From Salinispora mooreana (GTDB lineage Bacteria; Actinomycetota; Actinomycetes; Mycobacteriales; Micromonosporaceae): DNA of 64,000 nt. Made by a program: the position numbers and the translations under genes. Positions within the stretch are counted from its first letter, which is position 1, and each line of letters starts with the position of its first letter. The stretch covers positions 518,421-582,420 of the forward strand of contig NZ_KB900614.1 in NCBI RefSeq assembly GCF_000379065.1, written 5' to 3'. The notes under the pieces were generated by a model. It was not told where the DNA came from, made no database searches, and saw nothing but the letters and a program-made list of their open reading frames with translations. Below are positions 16,023 to 24,517 of this stretch, piece after piece.

Positions 16023-16793
16023 ATGGCGACCACCCCGACCACCCGGGTCACCGAGCTGGCCCGCACGCACCGACTCGACATCGACACCGCCACCTACCCG
16101 ACCGTCGCATACCAGCAGCTCATGGGCATCGAGGAAGCCAAGCTGCTGGAAGAGCTGCGCACCGAGGACGACGAGGTCTACGACGACACCGGCGCAATGC
16201 GGGAAGAGGTCACAGGCTACGCCTGGCGCATCGAGGCCAAGATCGCCTGGTCGACCAACCTCGCCGGAACCGCCATCGACGCCGTGCAGGCGTTCCTCCG
16301 CAGCCGATTCAAGGCTCTCCGGACATCCAGCACCGGGAACGCCGAGTTCGGGGTCCGCTGGTACAACCGCGAGGGCCTCGACGACGGCAACTCCCACGAG
16401 GGCCGCGTCTACGTCAAGTCGTGGGCACCCAGCGGCGGCAAGGGCCGGGAGACCATCGACATCGTGTTGCAGGGGCAGGGCCAGCTCACCGACATCACCA
16501 ACCCTGCCGGCTCCTTGGTTCCGACGGTCACCAGTATCTTCCCGGCCACCGGATCGACGGCCGGATCCGACCAGGTCGTAGACATCTACGGGCAGCACTA
16601 CCGGCCCAACGGCGTCACCGATGTGACCGCGGTTGAGTTTGGCGGAACACCGGCCGTTGGCTACACGGTCGTCTCCGACAGCCACATCGTGGCGATCCCG
16701 CCCGCCGGCCTCGCCGGCACCGTCCAGGTCCAGGTCACCACCACGGCCGGGACCAGCACGGACACGCCCGCCGACGACTACACCTACGCCTGA
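16023..16793 (+). CDS. Major tail tube protein with C-terminal IPT/TIG (Ig-like) domain
   Basis: A 256-residue protein. Residues about 1-160 form the tube domain, with strands such as VRWYNREGLDDGNSHEGRVY and GRETIDIVLQGQGQL. Residues about 165-256 form an immunoglobulin-like IPT/TIG domain: PTVTSIFPATGSTAGSDQVV, then VDIYGQHYRP, VTAVEFGGTPAVGYTVVSD and a Thr-rich last strand. Ig-like domains on tail tubes decorate the surface and may bind cell glycans. Its stop overlaps the next start by one base. Confidence 0.9.
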   Translation: MATTPTTRVTELARTHRLDIDTATYPTVAYQQLMGIEEAKLLEELRTEDDEVYDDTGAMREEVTGYAWRIEAKIAWSTNLAGTAIDAVQAFLRSRFKALRTSSTGNAEFGVRWYNREGLDDGNSHEGRVYVKSWAPSGGKGRETIDIVLQGQGQLTDITNPAGSLVPTVTSIFPATGSTAGSDQVVDIYGQHYRPNGVTDVTAVEFGGTPAVGYTVVSDSHIVAIPPAGLAGTVQVQVTTTAGTSTDTPADDYTYA

Positions 16794-17341
16794 TGGGCAC
16801 CCGGCTTCACGACCTGGACGCCTACTGGTCGCCAGGGCTCACGCTGACAGTCCGAGGCCGCGAGTACACGCTGCCGCTGCCCTCAGCCGAGCTGGGCCTG
16901 TGGTGCCGCCGTCTGGCCGAGGTAACCGGAGAGGTACACAACGCCAGCAGCGAGCAGGAGATACAGGCCGCTGTTGACCGGATCGAGGCCCTACCGCAGT
17001 TGCCGGGTGACCTCAGTCTTCCGGAGCGGGTCCTCGGCGACGTCTACAAGCAGATGGCCGCCGACGGTGTCGAGGACCCGTACATCCAGTTTGCCGGGCA
17101 GACCGGCTACATCTGGATCATCGGCGGCGAAGACGCCGCCGAACGGTACTGGACCTCCGGGGGCCGCCCGGAAGCCCCACGCCCGACGAACCGACAGGCA
17201 CGTCGGGCGCAGAACCGGGCCCGGACTGGCGGAAGCCCTACGGCCGAGGCCGACACGACCCCGCCACCGACCTCTACGAGTGGTACGACATCCCCGCCGA
17301 AACCCGGGCGCAAGAGCAGGGGGCGCCGGAAGGCGGGGTGA
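16793..17341 (+). CDS. Tail assembly chaperone (gpG-like), zero-frame product
   Basis: A 182-residue protein. Residues 1 to about 125 are ordered: RLHDLDAYWSPGLTLTVRG, LPLPSAELGLWCRRLAEVTGE, and VYKQMAADGVEDPYIQFAGQTGYIWIIGGEDAAERYW. The last 55 residues are low in complexity and rich in Arg, Thr and Pro, unlike a folded domain. This is the expected upstream frame of a tail assembly chaperone pair, made before the tape measure and helping it into the tail. A second frame (-1) opens across its 3' part and continues to 17547, so a programmed frameshift is likely. Confidence 0.82.
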   Translation: MGTRLHDLDAYWSPGLTLTVRGREYTLPLPSAELGLWCRRLAEVTGEVHNASSEQEIQAAVDRIEALPQLPGDLSLPERVLGDVYKQMAADGVEDPYIQFAGQTGYIWIIGGEDAAERYWTSGGRPEAPRPTNRQARRAQNRARTGGSPTAEADTTPPPTSTSGTTSPPKPGRKSRGRRKAG

Positions 17342-17547
17342 CCTGGAGTGCCCTACTCGCACAGTGGGCGCTTATCGAGGCCGACCTGCACGACGTGTAC
17401 GGCATCGACGTTGAGGACCGGACTCTGATGCAGACCCGGTCCTGGCGGTGGCTCCAGACACGCATCCGCGGCCTACTCGCCGCCGACACCCGCACCTACC
17501 GAGCCCTCGCACCCGAGCCCGAACTCCCCGAGATACCTGGTCAGTAA
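17164..17547 (+). CDS. Tail assembly chaperone frameshift extension (gpGT-like)
   Basis: In the -1 frame relative to the upstream gene the DNA encodes a convincing protein segment: PDWRKPYGRGRHDPATDLYE, then IPAETRAQEQ and WSALLAQWALIEADLHDVYGI to the stop at 17545-17547. No ATG opens this frame; a GTG at 17338 would give only 69 residues and lose the Trp-Arg-Lys-Pro region. The coordinate given is where the frame becomes meaningful, not a start codon. A run of five G after C (17158-17164, C GGG GGC in the zero frame) is a possible slip site, though it is not a textbook heptamer. Confidence 0.65.
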   Translation, partial: PPGSPTPDEPTGTSGAEPGPDWRKPYGRGRHDPATDLYEWYDIPAETRAQEQGAPEGGVTWSALLAQWALIEADLHDVYGIDVEDRTLMQTRSWRWLQTRIRGLLAADTRTYRALAPEPELPEIPGQ

Positions 17548-18260
17548 GTCGGGCAGATGTACGTACGCACCACGGCAAGGATCTTCTCGGCCTTCGCCTC
17601 GCCGAACCCATCCGGGTAATCGGGTGCGGTGAACCGTCGGTTCGTCGACTCAACAAGTCCAGAATGATCGTCCGGCCGATTCTTCACACTGTCGCACTGG
17701 CTGCGACCTCGGCTAATCAAAGCCCTCTCGTCCTTGGTTCCGACGATCGCAGGGTCGATCTCCTTGAGAGCGGCGATGTACGCATCCCAGCTTTCCTTGT
17801 CGGGCATAGGTAGACCTGTGGCGTTGACGGCGGGGGGAGCCGATGCGGGGCAGGTTCGGTCCTGGTTCAGCTGGGCGTCGATCTGCCCGTCGTCCAGACC
17901 GGTTCGGGCCCTGCCGAGCGTGCCGATCCCGAACCGGACGTTCGCCAGCCGGTTGTCGACCGTCGCGCTGCCACCGGTGGAGCAGTTGACGGTCACGATG
18001 TAACCGGTCTCCCTGGTTTGCTTACTCCGCAGATCGGCGCCGATGGCCTCTACCTGGTCGGCGGTAAGCACCTGATCCACCTCGACGGTAATGTGCCCAC
18101 CCTCCTGATCGACCACGGTGTAGGCGGGAAGGTTCTCGAGTTCGGTGTCGTCGCTGAACAACAGGCCGCCAATCAGGCCGGCGAACAGCACGAGCGTCAG
18201 CGCCCCGGCGACGGCACTGAGTACGACGACGGCTGTCGACGGTTTCCGTTTCTGACTCAT
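17541..18260 (-). CDS. Membrane-anchored extracytoplasmic protein encoded backwards in the tail operon (moron)
   Basis: A 239-residue protein. The start is the ATG at 18258-18260 after GGAAGG. The N-terminus MSQKRKPSTAVVVLSAVAG opens a single membrane segment (about residues 9-34) with the rest outside. The exported part has two regions: a small alpha/beta domain (HITVEVDQVLTADQVEAIGA), then a C-terminal Cys-containing helix pair ending DGFGEAKAEKILAVVRTYICP, resembling DUF732-like proteins of actinobacteria. It lies antisense between the chaperone and the tape measure, overlapping the chaperone end by 7 bases, a typical moron or lysogenic-conversion site. Function unknown. Confidence 0.75.
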   Translation of the reverse strand: MSQKRKPSTAVVVLSAVAGALTLVLFAGLIGGLLFSDDTELENLPAYTVVDQEGGHITVEVDQVLTADQVEAIGADLRSKQTRETGYIVTVNCSTGGSATVDNRLANVRFGIGTLGRARTGLDDGQIDAQLNQDRTCPASAPPAVNATGLPMPDKESWDAYIAALKEIDPAIVGTKDERALISRGRSQCDSVKNRPDDHSGLVESTNRRFTAPDYPDGFGEAKAEKILAVVRTYICPTY

Positions 18261-18331
18261 CTTCAACCTTCCGTGACTCGCTGGTGACGCGAGCACCGTA
18301 CTCAAGGCGCACCCCGTTAGAGGTGACCGAC

Positions 18332-20260
18332 ATGGCATTAAAGCTCGGCGAGTTGGTTGCCTATCTCGAGGCAGACGACACGCACCTTGCCAAAGGCATG
18401 CAGGCCGCCGAGGGCAAGATGCGGCGGCTCGGTGACCGAGCCAAGCAGTACGGTCCCGTCCTCGGTGCCGCGCTCGCCGCTGGCCTCGGCGCCGGCCTGC
18501 TCGGGGGCCTACAACTGGACGCAGCCCGGACGAAGCTGACCGCACAGATCGGTGACCCGGCGCTGGCCGCGCGCATCGGTGAGGCCGCCGGGGCGGCCTA
18601 TGGACGAGGGTTCGGCGACACCGCTACTGCGGTGATGGACGCCGCACGCGCGGTCATGGCCTCTGGCCTGCTGCCAAAGGACGCCGACGCGCAGGTCATC
18701 GAGGACATCACTGTCAAAACACAGGCCTTGGCCACCACCTACAGCCAGGACGTCACACAGGCCGCACGGGCCGCGGGGCAGATGGTCAAGGCGGGGCTGG
18801 CGGGCAGTGCGGTCGACGCCTTGGACATGCTCGCCCGTGGCTTTGACGGCACGCAGGATCTCTCCGGCGATCTGCTGGAAACGATGGTCGAGTACGGGAC
18901 CCAGTTCCGGGCGGTGGGCCTGGATGGCGCCGCCGCGCTCGGACTCATCCAGCAAGGGCTGCAGGGTAGTGCTCGTGACGCCGACGTGGTCGCCGACACG
19001 ATCAAGGAGATCAACGACCGGGTGACACTCGGCGCCGCCGCCGAGGGGCTGACGGCACTGGGATTGAGCGCCGACCATATGTCCGCCGACTTCGCCGCCG
19101 GCGGCCAGCGCGCCGCAGGTGCGTTGGACACCATCCTCGACCGACTGCGGGGGGTGAAGGACCCGGCGAAACGCGCAGAGATCGCCGCGGAGATCGCTGG
19201 CGAGAAGTTTGTCGACATGCAAGACGCGCTGTTCGCGCTAGACCCGTCATCGGCCACGTCGGCCCTCGGCGCGGTTGAGGGGGCGGCAGGTCAGCTCAGT
19301 AAGACGCTTGAGGACTCCACCGTTCAGCGGCTGCTGTCGTTCAAGCGCACGGTCCTGACCGTGTTTGGTGACATGCTGGGTTGGCTGTCTCGAAACAGTG
19401 ATTGGGTGGTGCCGCTGGCGACCGGGCTGGGCATCCTCGCCGGGGTGATTGGCACGATCATCGTGGTTACCAAGGCGTGGGTGGCGGTGCAGACGGCCCT
19501 CAACGTGGTGATGGCGCTCAGTCCAATCGGGTGGATCGTGCTGGGCATTATCGCCCTCGTTGCTGCGATCGTGTGGATTGCGACGAAAACGACGTGGTTC
19601 CAGGACCTATGGCAAACCGCGTGGGGTGGTATCAAGGCCGCCGCTGAATGGGTGCTGAACTGGATTGTTGACGGCTGGGAATGGGCGATAGGGATACTCG
19701 CTTCCGGGGTACGGAAGTGGTGGTCGTTGTTTTCGGGGACCTGGCGCAAGGTCGGTAACTTGGGCCGCGCCGTCTTCGACTGGATCGTCGATAAGGGCTC
19801 GGCGTGGCTGCGTTGGGTGACCGGGCTTCCCGGGCGGGTTGGACGGGCGACGCGGGGACTTTTCGACGGGCTCAAGGCCGCCTTCAAGTCCGCCCTGAAC
19901 TGGATTATCGGTAAATGGAACCGGCTGTCATTCCGCATTCCCGGGATTTCCGTGCCGGGTCTGGGCCAAGTGTGGGGTGGCGCGAATCTATCCACCCCGG
20001 ACATTCCGTACCTGGCGAAGGGCGGTACCGCTCTCGCGCCCGGTCTCGCTGTAGTCGGCGAACGCGGGCCCGAGCTGGCGTACCTCAACCGTGGGGCCAC
20101 GATCCAACCCCTCACGTCGGGGTCGGCCGTGGCCGGGTTGATACGGCTGCTGCTCACCGGGGAGTTCCGGATTCGCGGCGGGGACTTGGTCCTAGTGCTG
20201 CGGGAGCAGGTCGCCGGCCGCGGCGGCAACGTGCAGCAGGTCATCGGATCCAACCAGTAG
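18332..20260 (+). CDS. Tape measure protein
   Basis: A 642-residue protein. The start is ATG 18332; the upstream extension of the frame overlaps the antisense gene's leader. It has the tape measure profile: an N-terminal ALKLGELVAYLEADDTHLAKG, an Ala/Gly-rich amphipathic helix with hydrophobic GAALAAGLGAGLLGG, a TP901-like domain with repeated helices (about 100-330), then hydrophobic segments (VPLATGLGILAGVIGTIIVV and AIVWIATKTTWFQDLW) and a C-terminal Gly/Pro-rich end with GLAVVGERGPELAYLNRG, the common tape measure tail motif. It sets tail length; 642 residues implies a fairly short tail. Confidence 0.93.
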   Translation: MALKLGELVAYLEADDTHLAKGMQAAEGKMRRLGDRAKQYGPVLGAALAAGLGAGLLGGLQLDAARTKLTAQIGDPALAARIGEAAGAAYGRGFGDTATAVMDAARAVMASGLLPKDADAQVIEDITVKTQALATTYSQDVTQAARAAGQMVKAGLAGSAVDALDMLARGFDGTQDLSGDLLETMVEYGTQFRAVGLDGAAALGLIQQGLQGSARDADVVADTIKEINDRVTLGAAAEGLTALGLSADHMSADFAAGGQRAAGALDTILDRLRGVKDPAKRAEIAAEIAGEKFVDMQDALFALDPSSATSALGAVEGAAGQLSKTLEDSTVQRLLSFKRTVLTVFGDMLGWLSRNSDWVVPLATGLGILAGVIGTIIVVTKAWVAVQTALNVVMALSPIGWIVLGIIALVAAIVWIATKTTWFQDLWQTAWGGIKAAAEWVLNWIVDGWEWAIGILASGVRKWWSLFSGTWRKVGNLGRAVFDWIVDKGSAWLRWVTGLPGRVGRATRGLFDGLKAAFKSALNWIIGKWNRLSFRIPGISVPGLGQVWGGANLSTPDIPYLAKGGTALAPGLAVVGERGPELAYLNRGATIQPLTSGSAVAGLIRLLLTGEFRIRGGDLVLVLREQVAGRGGNVQQVIGSNQ

Positions 20261-20272
20261 GGGGCCGCAGGT

Positions 20273-22519
20273 ATGGGCTGGGCTGACGGGGATTCGCTCG
20301 GTGTGCGGATCAGGCTGGCTTTCGGCGCGACCATTGCCGATGGCGCCGACGCCTGGACGTGGACCGATGTCACCGAATACTGGCACGCCCCCGATCCAAT
20401 CGAAATCGAGTGGGGTCGCCAGCCCGGCGCGGAACAGGCGGAAACCAGCACGCTTCAAATCACGCTGAACAACACCGACGGCCGATTCACCGCCGGCAAC
20501 CTCGATTCCCCACATTGGCCTCACATCGACACCTGGGTGCCAATCAGTGTGGATATCGACCTCGGAGACGGCGGCGGCTGGCGTAACCGGTTCTCCGGCT
20601 ATGTGCGGCGGTGGCCGGTAACCTGGCCGGGCCGCTCCGGCAAGCTGGCGGTGGCCCGTGTCGAGGCGGTGGGCCTGCTCGGCCGGCTCAGCCGCGGCAC
20701 CCCGGCCAGTGCATCCCCATGGCGACGGATGATCACCTCACGGTCCCTGTCGGGGCTGCTCGCGTACTGGCCGTGCGAGGATCGCGTCAACGCCACGCAG
20801 GCTGCCTCTGGGCTACCTGACGGACGCCCGATGGCAGTCACCGGCGACGTGCGGTTCGCCGACCTGGCCAGTGACATCGTCGCGAACTCCAGCGGGCTGT
20901 CACTGGGTTTCGGGTCACGCTTGCTGCCCGCGACCGCCGGGGGGAACCGGGCCGCCAGCATGAGTGGGGGAACCTTGACGGGGCTGGTGCCGGCGGGCAC
21001 CTCGGACCCGCTCGAATGGTCGGTGTGCTGGGTGGCTCGCCCGGTCACATCGGTGTCTACGTACGCCATGCTGCGGTGGGAAACGCCTGGCGGGTCATTC
21101 ACCCAGTGGGAGTACCGGCATGCCACCCCCATGAATGAGTCGGGACTCTGGGGGCGGGCTGCCGATGGTACGTGGGTCCAGTTCGTGAGCCTGTATGACG
21201 ACTCGCCAACACTGCGCGAATACCGGGTTGAGGCATGGCAGGACTCGCCCATCTGGCTTGGGCTGAGACTCTGGGTTGACGGCATCAAAGTCGAAGACGA
21301 CAGATGGGTGGTAACGCTGGGCCGGGTCACGCGGGTGACCGTCAATCCGCGTGCCACCGACGTAACGGCGCTCGCGGTGACGCAGGTGCAGGTGTGGGAC
21401 ACCGCAACTCCCCCACATCTCGGCGTGCATGGCATGACCGCGACAGTCCAGCCCATTGACGGCTATGGGGAAACGGTCTACCCGCATCAGCGGTGGGTCA
21501 ACGAAACGGCGCATGACCGGCTGGCTCGGCTGTGCGCCGAGGACGGCGTTCCCCTTGACATGCCGGCCGTGGACAGGTCAATGGTCATGCGGATGGGGCC
21601 GCAGCCGGACGGAGCGCCCCTCGCCCTGTACCAGCAGTGCGAAACAACCGACCTGGGTCTGATCTACGAGTCCGGCTTTGGGCTCGGATACGTGCCTCGT
21701 GCGTCCCGCTACAACCAGGAGCCGGCACTCACCATCGACAGCGCGGCCCGGCGCCTCGGCGGGGACCTCGAGCCGGTCGCCGACGACCAGCGGCTACGCA
21801 ATGTCATCACTGTGGAGCGGATCGGCGGGTCATCAGCGACTGCCATCGACAGGGAGTCGGTCGCTGTCAGGGGTGAGATCGCTGGGTCCGTGCCGGGCGG
21901 AATCAGCCTGGCGACGGATGATCGGCTCCAGGACCACGCTGCCTGGCGGCTGCACATCGCGAGTGGTCTGAGTGTGCGCTACCCAAAGATCAGCATGCGG
22001 CTACACAACCACGCAAGCCGTGCGCTAGCCGCCGACTGGGTAGCATGCCGACCTGGCTCCAGGGTGCGGGTAGTTAACGCCCCAACTGCGGCACCTGCGT
22101 CAACGATCGATCAGGTGATCGTGGGTGCTCGGGAAACGATTACCGGCCGGCGAGATTGGGTGGCCGAGCTTGCTACCGAGCCGGCGGCCCGATGGGACGT
22201 GGCCGCAGCAGACGGCGCTCAGCGGGTCGCTGCTGACGGGTCAACCATCGCAGCCGTGTCCGAAAGCGGACTGACACTGACGATGACGTCAACCATCGCA
22301 AATGGTCCGTGGACAACGGATCCATCAGACTTTCCGCTCGACTTACGGATCGGCGGCCACCAAGGCACTGGTGGAGAACGTGCCACTGTGGCTGCCATAT
22401 CCGGCAATGGGCTCACGCAGACGGTGACTCTGTATGTCCGGGCGGTCAACGGCATCTCGCGGGCGTGGTCAGACGGCACCCAAGTGGACGTATGGGCGCC
22501 AGCGGTAGCGGCCCTGTAA
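20273..22519 (+). CDS. Tail tip protein with central LamG/ConA-like lectin domain
   Basis: A 748-residue protein starting at ATG 20273, twelve bases after the tape measure. The N-terminus (VTEYWHAPDPIEIEWGRQPG, LQITLNNTDGRFT) matches distal tail proteins of actinophages. From about residue 160 to 390 is a concanavalin/LamG-like region beginning SGLLAYWPCED and containing PIWLGLRLWVDGIKVEDD, a fold used to bind sugars. The C-terminal third (about 410-748) resembles the end of tail-baseplate proteins, with QVIVGARETITGRRDWVAEL. It probably contacts the host surface. Domain borders are approximate. Confidence 0.83.
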   Translation: MGWADGDSLGVRIRLAFGATIADGADAWTWTDVTEYWHAPDPIEIEWGRQPGAEQAETSTLQITLNNTDGRFTAGNLDSPHWPHIDTWVPISVDIDLGDGGGWRNRFSGYVRRWPVTWPGRSGKLAVARVEAVGLLGRLSRGTPASASPWRRMITSRSLSGLLAYWPCEDRVNATQAASGLPDGRPMAVTGDVRFADLASDIVANSSGLSLGFGSRLLPATAGGNRAASMSGGTLTGLVPAGTSDPLEWSVCWVARPVTSVSTYAMLRWETPGGSFTQWEYRHATPMNESGLWGRAADGTWVQFVSLYDDSPTLREYRVEAWQDSPIWLGLRLWVDGIKVEDDRWVVTLGRVTRVTVNPRATDVTALAVTQVQVWDTATPPHLGVHGMTATVQPIDGYGETVYPHQRWVNETAHDRLARLCAEDGVPLDMPAVDRSMVMRMGPQPDGAPLALYQQCETTDLGLIYESGFGLGYVPRASRYNQEPALTIDSAARRLGGDLEPVADDQRLRNVITVERIGGSSATAIDRESVAVRGEIAGSVPGGISLATDDRLQDHAAWRLHIASGLSVRYPKISMRLHNHASRALAADWVACRPGSRVRVVNAPTAAPASTIDQVIVGARETITGRRDWVAELATEPAARWDVAAADGAQRVAADGSTIAAVSESGLTLTMTSTIANGPWTTDPSDFPLDLRIGGHQGTGGERATVAAISGNGLTQTVTLYVRAVNGISRAWSDGTQVDVWAPAVAAL

Positions 22520-22528
22520 GGAGACAGC

Positions 22529-22837
22529 ATGACGCACTGGCAGTCGGGGATGCGGCTTACGTCAGCACGGCTGGGGAAACGCGAATCGGGCGAGGTGAAG
22601 GTGTCTTTCACCAACGAATCCGCAGTCATTCGGCCCGTCATATTCGCCCAACCGTTCACGGCTCCGCCGCACGTAACAACACAGATCGCAACCTTCGACT
22701 CCGTTGCCCTCCGCTGGGATTCCCGGCCGTTCGACGTCACCACAACGGGATTCACGCTGTATTTGTATGACGGTGACGGCTTCACTACAGCGGTCGATTG
22801 GCAGGATATTCCAGTGTATTGGATTGCCGTCCTATAA
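22529..22837 (+). CDS. Small tail protein with H-type lectin fold
   Basis: A 102-residue protein after AAGGAGAC. The order of strands KVSFTNESAVIRPVIFAQPF, PPHVTTQIATFD, a middle strand, VTTTGFTLYLYDGDG and the final PVYWIAVL matches the H-type lectin domain (pattern: F..PF..PP.V, then GF.v, then W.A). Such lectins bind N-acetylgalactosamine-like sugars in other systems. Following the tail tip gene, it probably adds receptor-binding capacity. The assignment is by pattern, with no score behind it. Confidence 0.65.
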   Translation: MTHWQSGMRLTSARLGKRESGEVKVSFTNESAVIRPVIFAQPFTAPPHVTTQIATFDSVALRWDSRPFDVTTTGFTLYLYDGDGFTTAVDWQDIPVYWIAVL

Positions 22838-22854
22838 GGCGCTAAAGGAGCGAC

Positions 22855-23001
22855 ATGGCCACCAATATTCCACACCCAATCCCGAGTGAGAACCCGGAGC
22901 AGCACATCGGGAAACCGATCCCGGACCCCTGGTCCGACCCCGAGCAAACCGACTGGCCAGACCTGGAGGTGAGCACTGATGGCATGGACAGTAGTACCTA
23001 A
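22855..23001 (+). CDS. Small acidic phage ORF (48 residues)
   Basis: A short gene with ATG at 22855 after AAAGGAG. It encodes 48 residues, starting MATNIPHPIPSENPEQHIGK, acidic and Pro-rich, ending within the endolysin gene at a TAA in 22999-23001. The strong ribosome binding site, spacing and overlap with the next gene by 23 bases suggest real translation. No homologue known to me; similar tiny Pro/Glu-rich proteins precede lysis genes in actinophages. Confidence 0.5.
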   Translation: MATNIPHPIPSENPEQHIGKPIPDPWSDPEQTDWPDLEVSTDGMDSST

Positions 23002-23797
23002 CCTGGATGAGGCCCGTGATCAGCTCAACCGGCGGTTCCCCAAGCGGGACACCAGATCGGACGGTGCGATCGGCGACACCGCCCACCAGCGCTACCCGTC
23101 GAGTCACAACCCGGACCGCACCGGTCGGCCGGAGTATCGCGACGGCGACAACGTCGACGAGGTACGGGCCCGAGACTTCGACGCCGACCTACGCGACCCG
23201 GACGGGGTCACGATGGAGCAGGTCGTGCAGTTGTGGGTGAAGCTTGCCCGCTCCGGCGCGCTGTGGTGGGTGCGGTACATCATCTACCAGGGCCGGATCT
23301 GGCACCGCCGCAACAACTTCGCCACCCACGCGTACACCGGCTCGAACCGGCACACGAGCCACTGCCACGTGAACTCTGACTTCACCCAGGCCGCCGACAC
23401 GGTACGGGGCACAAACTGGCGGCTGGACCAGCTCGGCAAGCCGACCCCGGCACCGGTACGGCCGGCACCCGGCCCGGCGGTGACGTTTCCCCTGCCGGGG
23501 GGCTACTACTTCGGCCCTCGTGATGGTGGGCATCGGTCGGTGTCGGGCTACTACCGGCGAGAATTCAACGGCAAGTCGGACCGACAGTGGCTGGCCGCTT
23601 GGACTAAGCAGCTCACTCGCCGGGGCTGGCCGGCCGGCAAGGGCAAGCGGTACCTGCGCAAGAGCGGCGCAGATGGCCTGTACGGGCCGGAGTACCAGGA
23701 GCTGATCACCGCATTCCAGGCCGACCAGGGGCTCCGCGTGGACGGGCTGCTGGGCCGCAAGACGTGGGACGCCGCCTACCGCAACCCGATCACCTAG
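22979..23797 (+). CDS. Endolysin: N-terminal zinc peptidase-like domain plus peptidoglycan-binding domain
   Basis: A 272-residue lysis enzyme. The N-terminal half has a histidine/aspartate arrangement: DTAHQRYPSSHNPD, RARDFDADL and SNRHTSHCHVN (His125, His128 and His130), which suggests a zinc D,D- or L,D-peptidase of the M15 type. After a Pro-rich linker (about residues 155-167), the C-terminus is a peptidoglycan-binding repeat (LITAFQADQGLRVDGLLGRKTWDAAY). No signal peptide, so it must exit through a holin, two candidates for which follow. Confidence 0.87.
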   Translation: MAWTVVPNLDEARDQLNRRFPKRDTRSDGAIGDTAHQRYPSSHNPDRTGRPEYRDGDNVDEVRARDFDADLRDPDGVTMEQVVQLWVKLARSGALWWVRYIIYQGRIWHRRNNFATHAYTGSNRHTSHCHVNSDFTQAADTVRGTNWRLDQLGKPTPAPVRPAPGPAVTFPLPGGYYFGPRDGGHRSVSGYYRREFNGKSDRQWLAAWTKQLTRRGWPAGKGKRYLRKSGADGLYGPEYQELITAFQADQGLRVDGLLGRKTWDAAYRNPIT

Positions 23798-23817
23798 CCG
23801 CACGTCAGGAGTCCGCG

Positions 23818-24135
23818 GTGGAGACACTGCTCTACATCTCGGCGGTAATCGCCGCCGTCGGCGCCGCCGGCGAGGTGCTGCGCCGCGCCGGCCGCGGGAC
23901 GCTGACCACCAGCCGCAAGGTGTCCCGGCTCGTTGACGACCTCGTCGGCGAGCCACCCCGCCCCGGCCTCCCCGACGGGCGGCCCGGACTCATGGCCCGA
24001 GTCGGCCGCATCGAGGGCCGCCTGGACGCCCTCGAGGAGCTGCGCCCCAACGGCGGCAGCTCGCTCAAAGACCAGGTCGGCCGGATCGCCGAGCAGGTCG
24101 GCGCCGACACCACCCCCGAGAGGAAGCCCCGATGA
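23818..24135 (+). CDS. Small membrane protein with coiled-coil tail, holin candidate
   Basis: A 105-residue protein with a GTG start after AGGAG. The N-terminus VETLLYISAVIAAVGAAGEV is one membrane helix. Charged helices follow (RVGRIEGRLDALEELRP and KDQVGRIAEQVGAD), compatible with a coiled coil. It is coupled to the next gene by ATGA. Single-span proteins with a cytoplasmic coiled coil occur as second holins or spanin-like partners in actinophage lysis cassettes. Which applies cannot be told. Confidence 0.65.
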   Translation: METLLYISAVIAAVGAAGEVLRRAGRGTLTTSRKVSRLVDDLVGEPPRPGLPDGRPGLMARVGRIEGRLDALEELRPNGGSSLKDQVGRIAEQVGADTTPERKPR

Positions 24136-24386
24136 CCCACGACTACCTGATCAGCGTGATTCGTACCGCCGTCCCCGCCGCCGTCGGCGCCCTACTCGCC
24201 TGGCTCGCCTCGCAAGCCGGGATCGTCCTCGACGGCGACTCATCCACCGCCCTCACGGCCGGCGTGGTCGCGTTAACGATGGGCGCCTACTACGCCCTCG
24301 TCCGGGTGGCCGAGGCACGGTGGCCGTGGCTGGGGGTGCTGCTCGGCACGCCGGCAGCGCCCCGATATGAGGCGCCGGGGCGGTAG
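24132..24386 (+). CDS. Holin
   Basis: An 84-residue protein with two membrane segments: SVIRTAVPAAVGALLAWLAS (about 9-28) and TALTAGVVALTMGAYYALV (about 39-58), a short N-terminus and a basic C-terminal tail. Size, topology and position after the endolysin fit an actinophage holin that permeabilises the membrane at lysis time. Its ATG overlaps the stop of the preceding gene. A strong terminator follows. Confidence 0.78.
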   Translation: MTHDYLISVIRTAVPAAVGALLAWLASQAGIVLDGDSSTALTAGVVALTMGAYYALVRVAEARWPWLGVLLGTPAAPRYEAPGR

Positions 24387-24457
24387 GATCGCCGATGCGG
24401 TGCCGCCGGTGACGTCCCGGCCGGCGCCGACCAAGCCGCGCGACCCCGTCTGACGAA

Positions 24458-24487
24458 AGAGCCCCGAGGCTCTGGCCATGCATGGCC
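24458..24487 (+). other. Two adjacent palindromes downstream of the holin
   Basis: AGAGCCCCGAGGCTCT (24458-24473) is a short hairpin, followed directly by the perfect palindrome GGCCATGCATGGCC (24474-24487). They lie in a 205-base region without genes between the holin and the PIN gene. They could be part of the late terminator or a protein site. Confidence 0.5.
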
Positions 24488-24517
24488 TAGTTGGGCGGGG
24501 GTTCGTGCTGTAGACAG

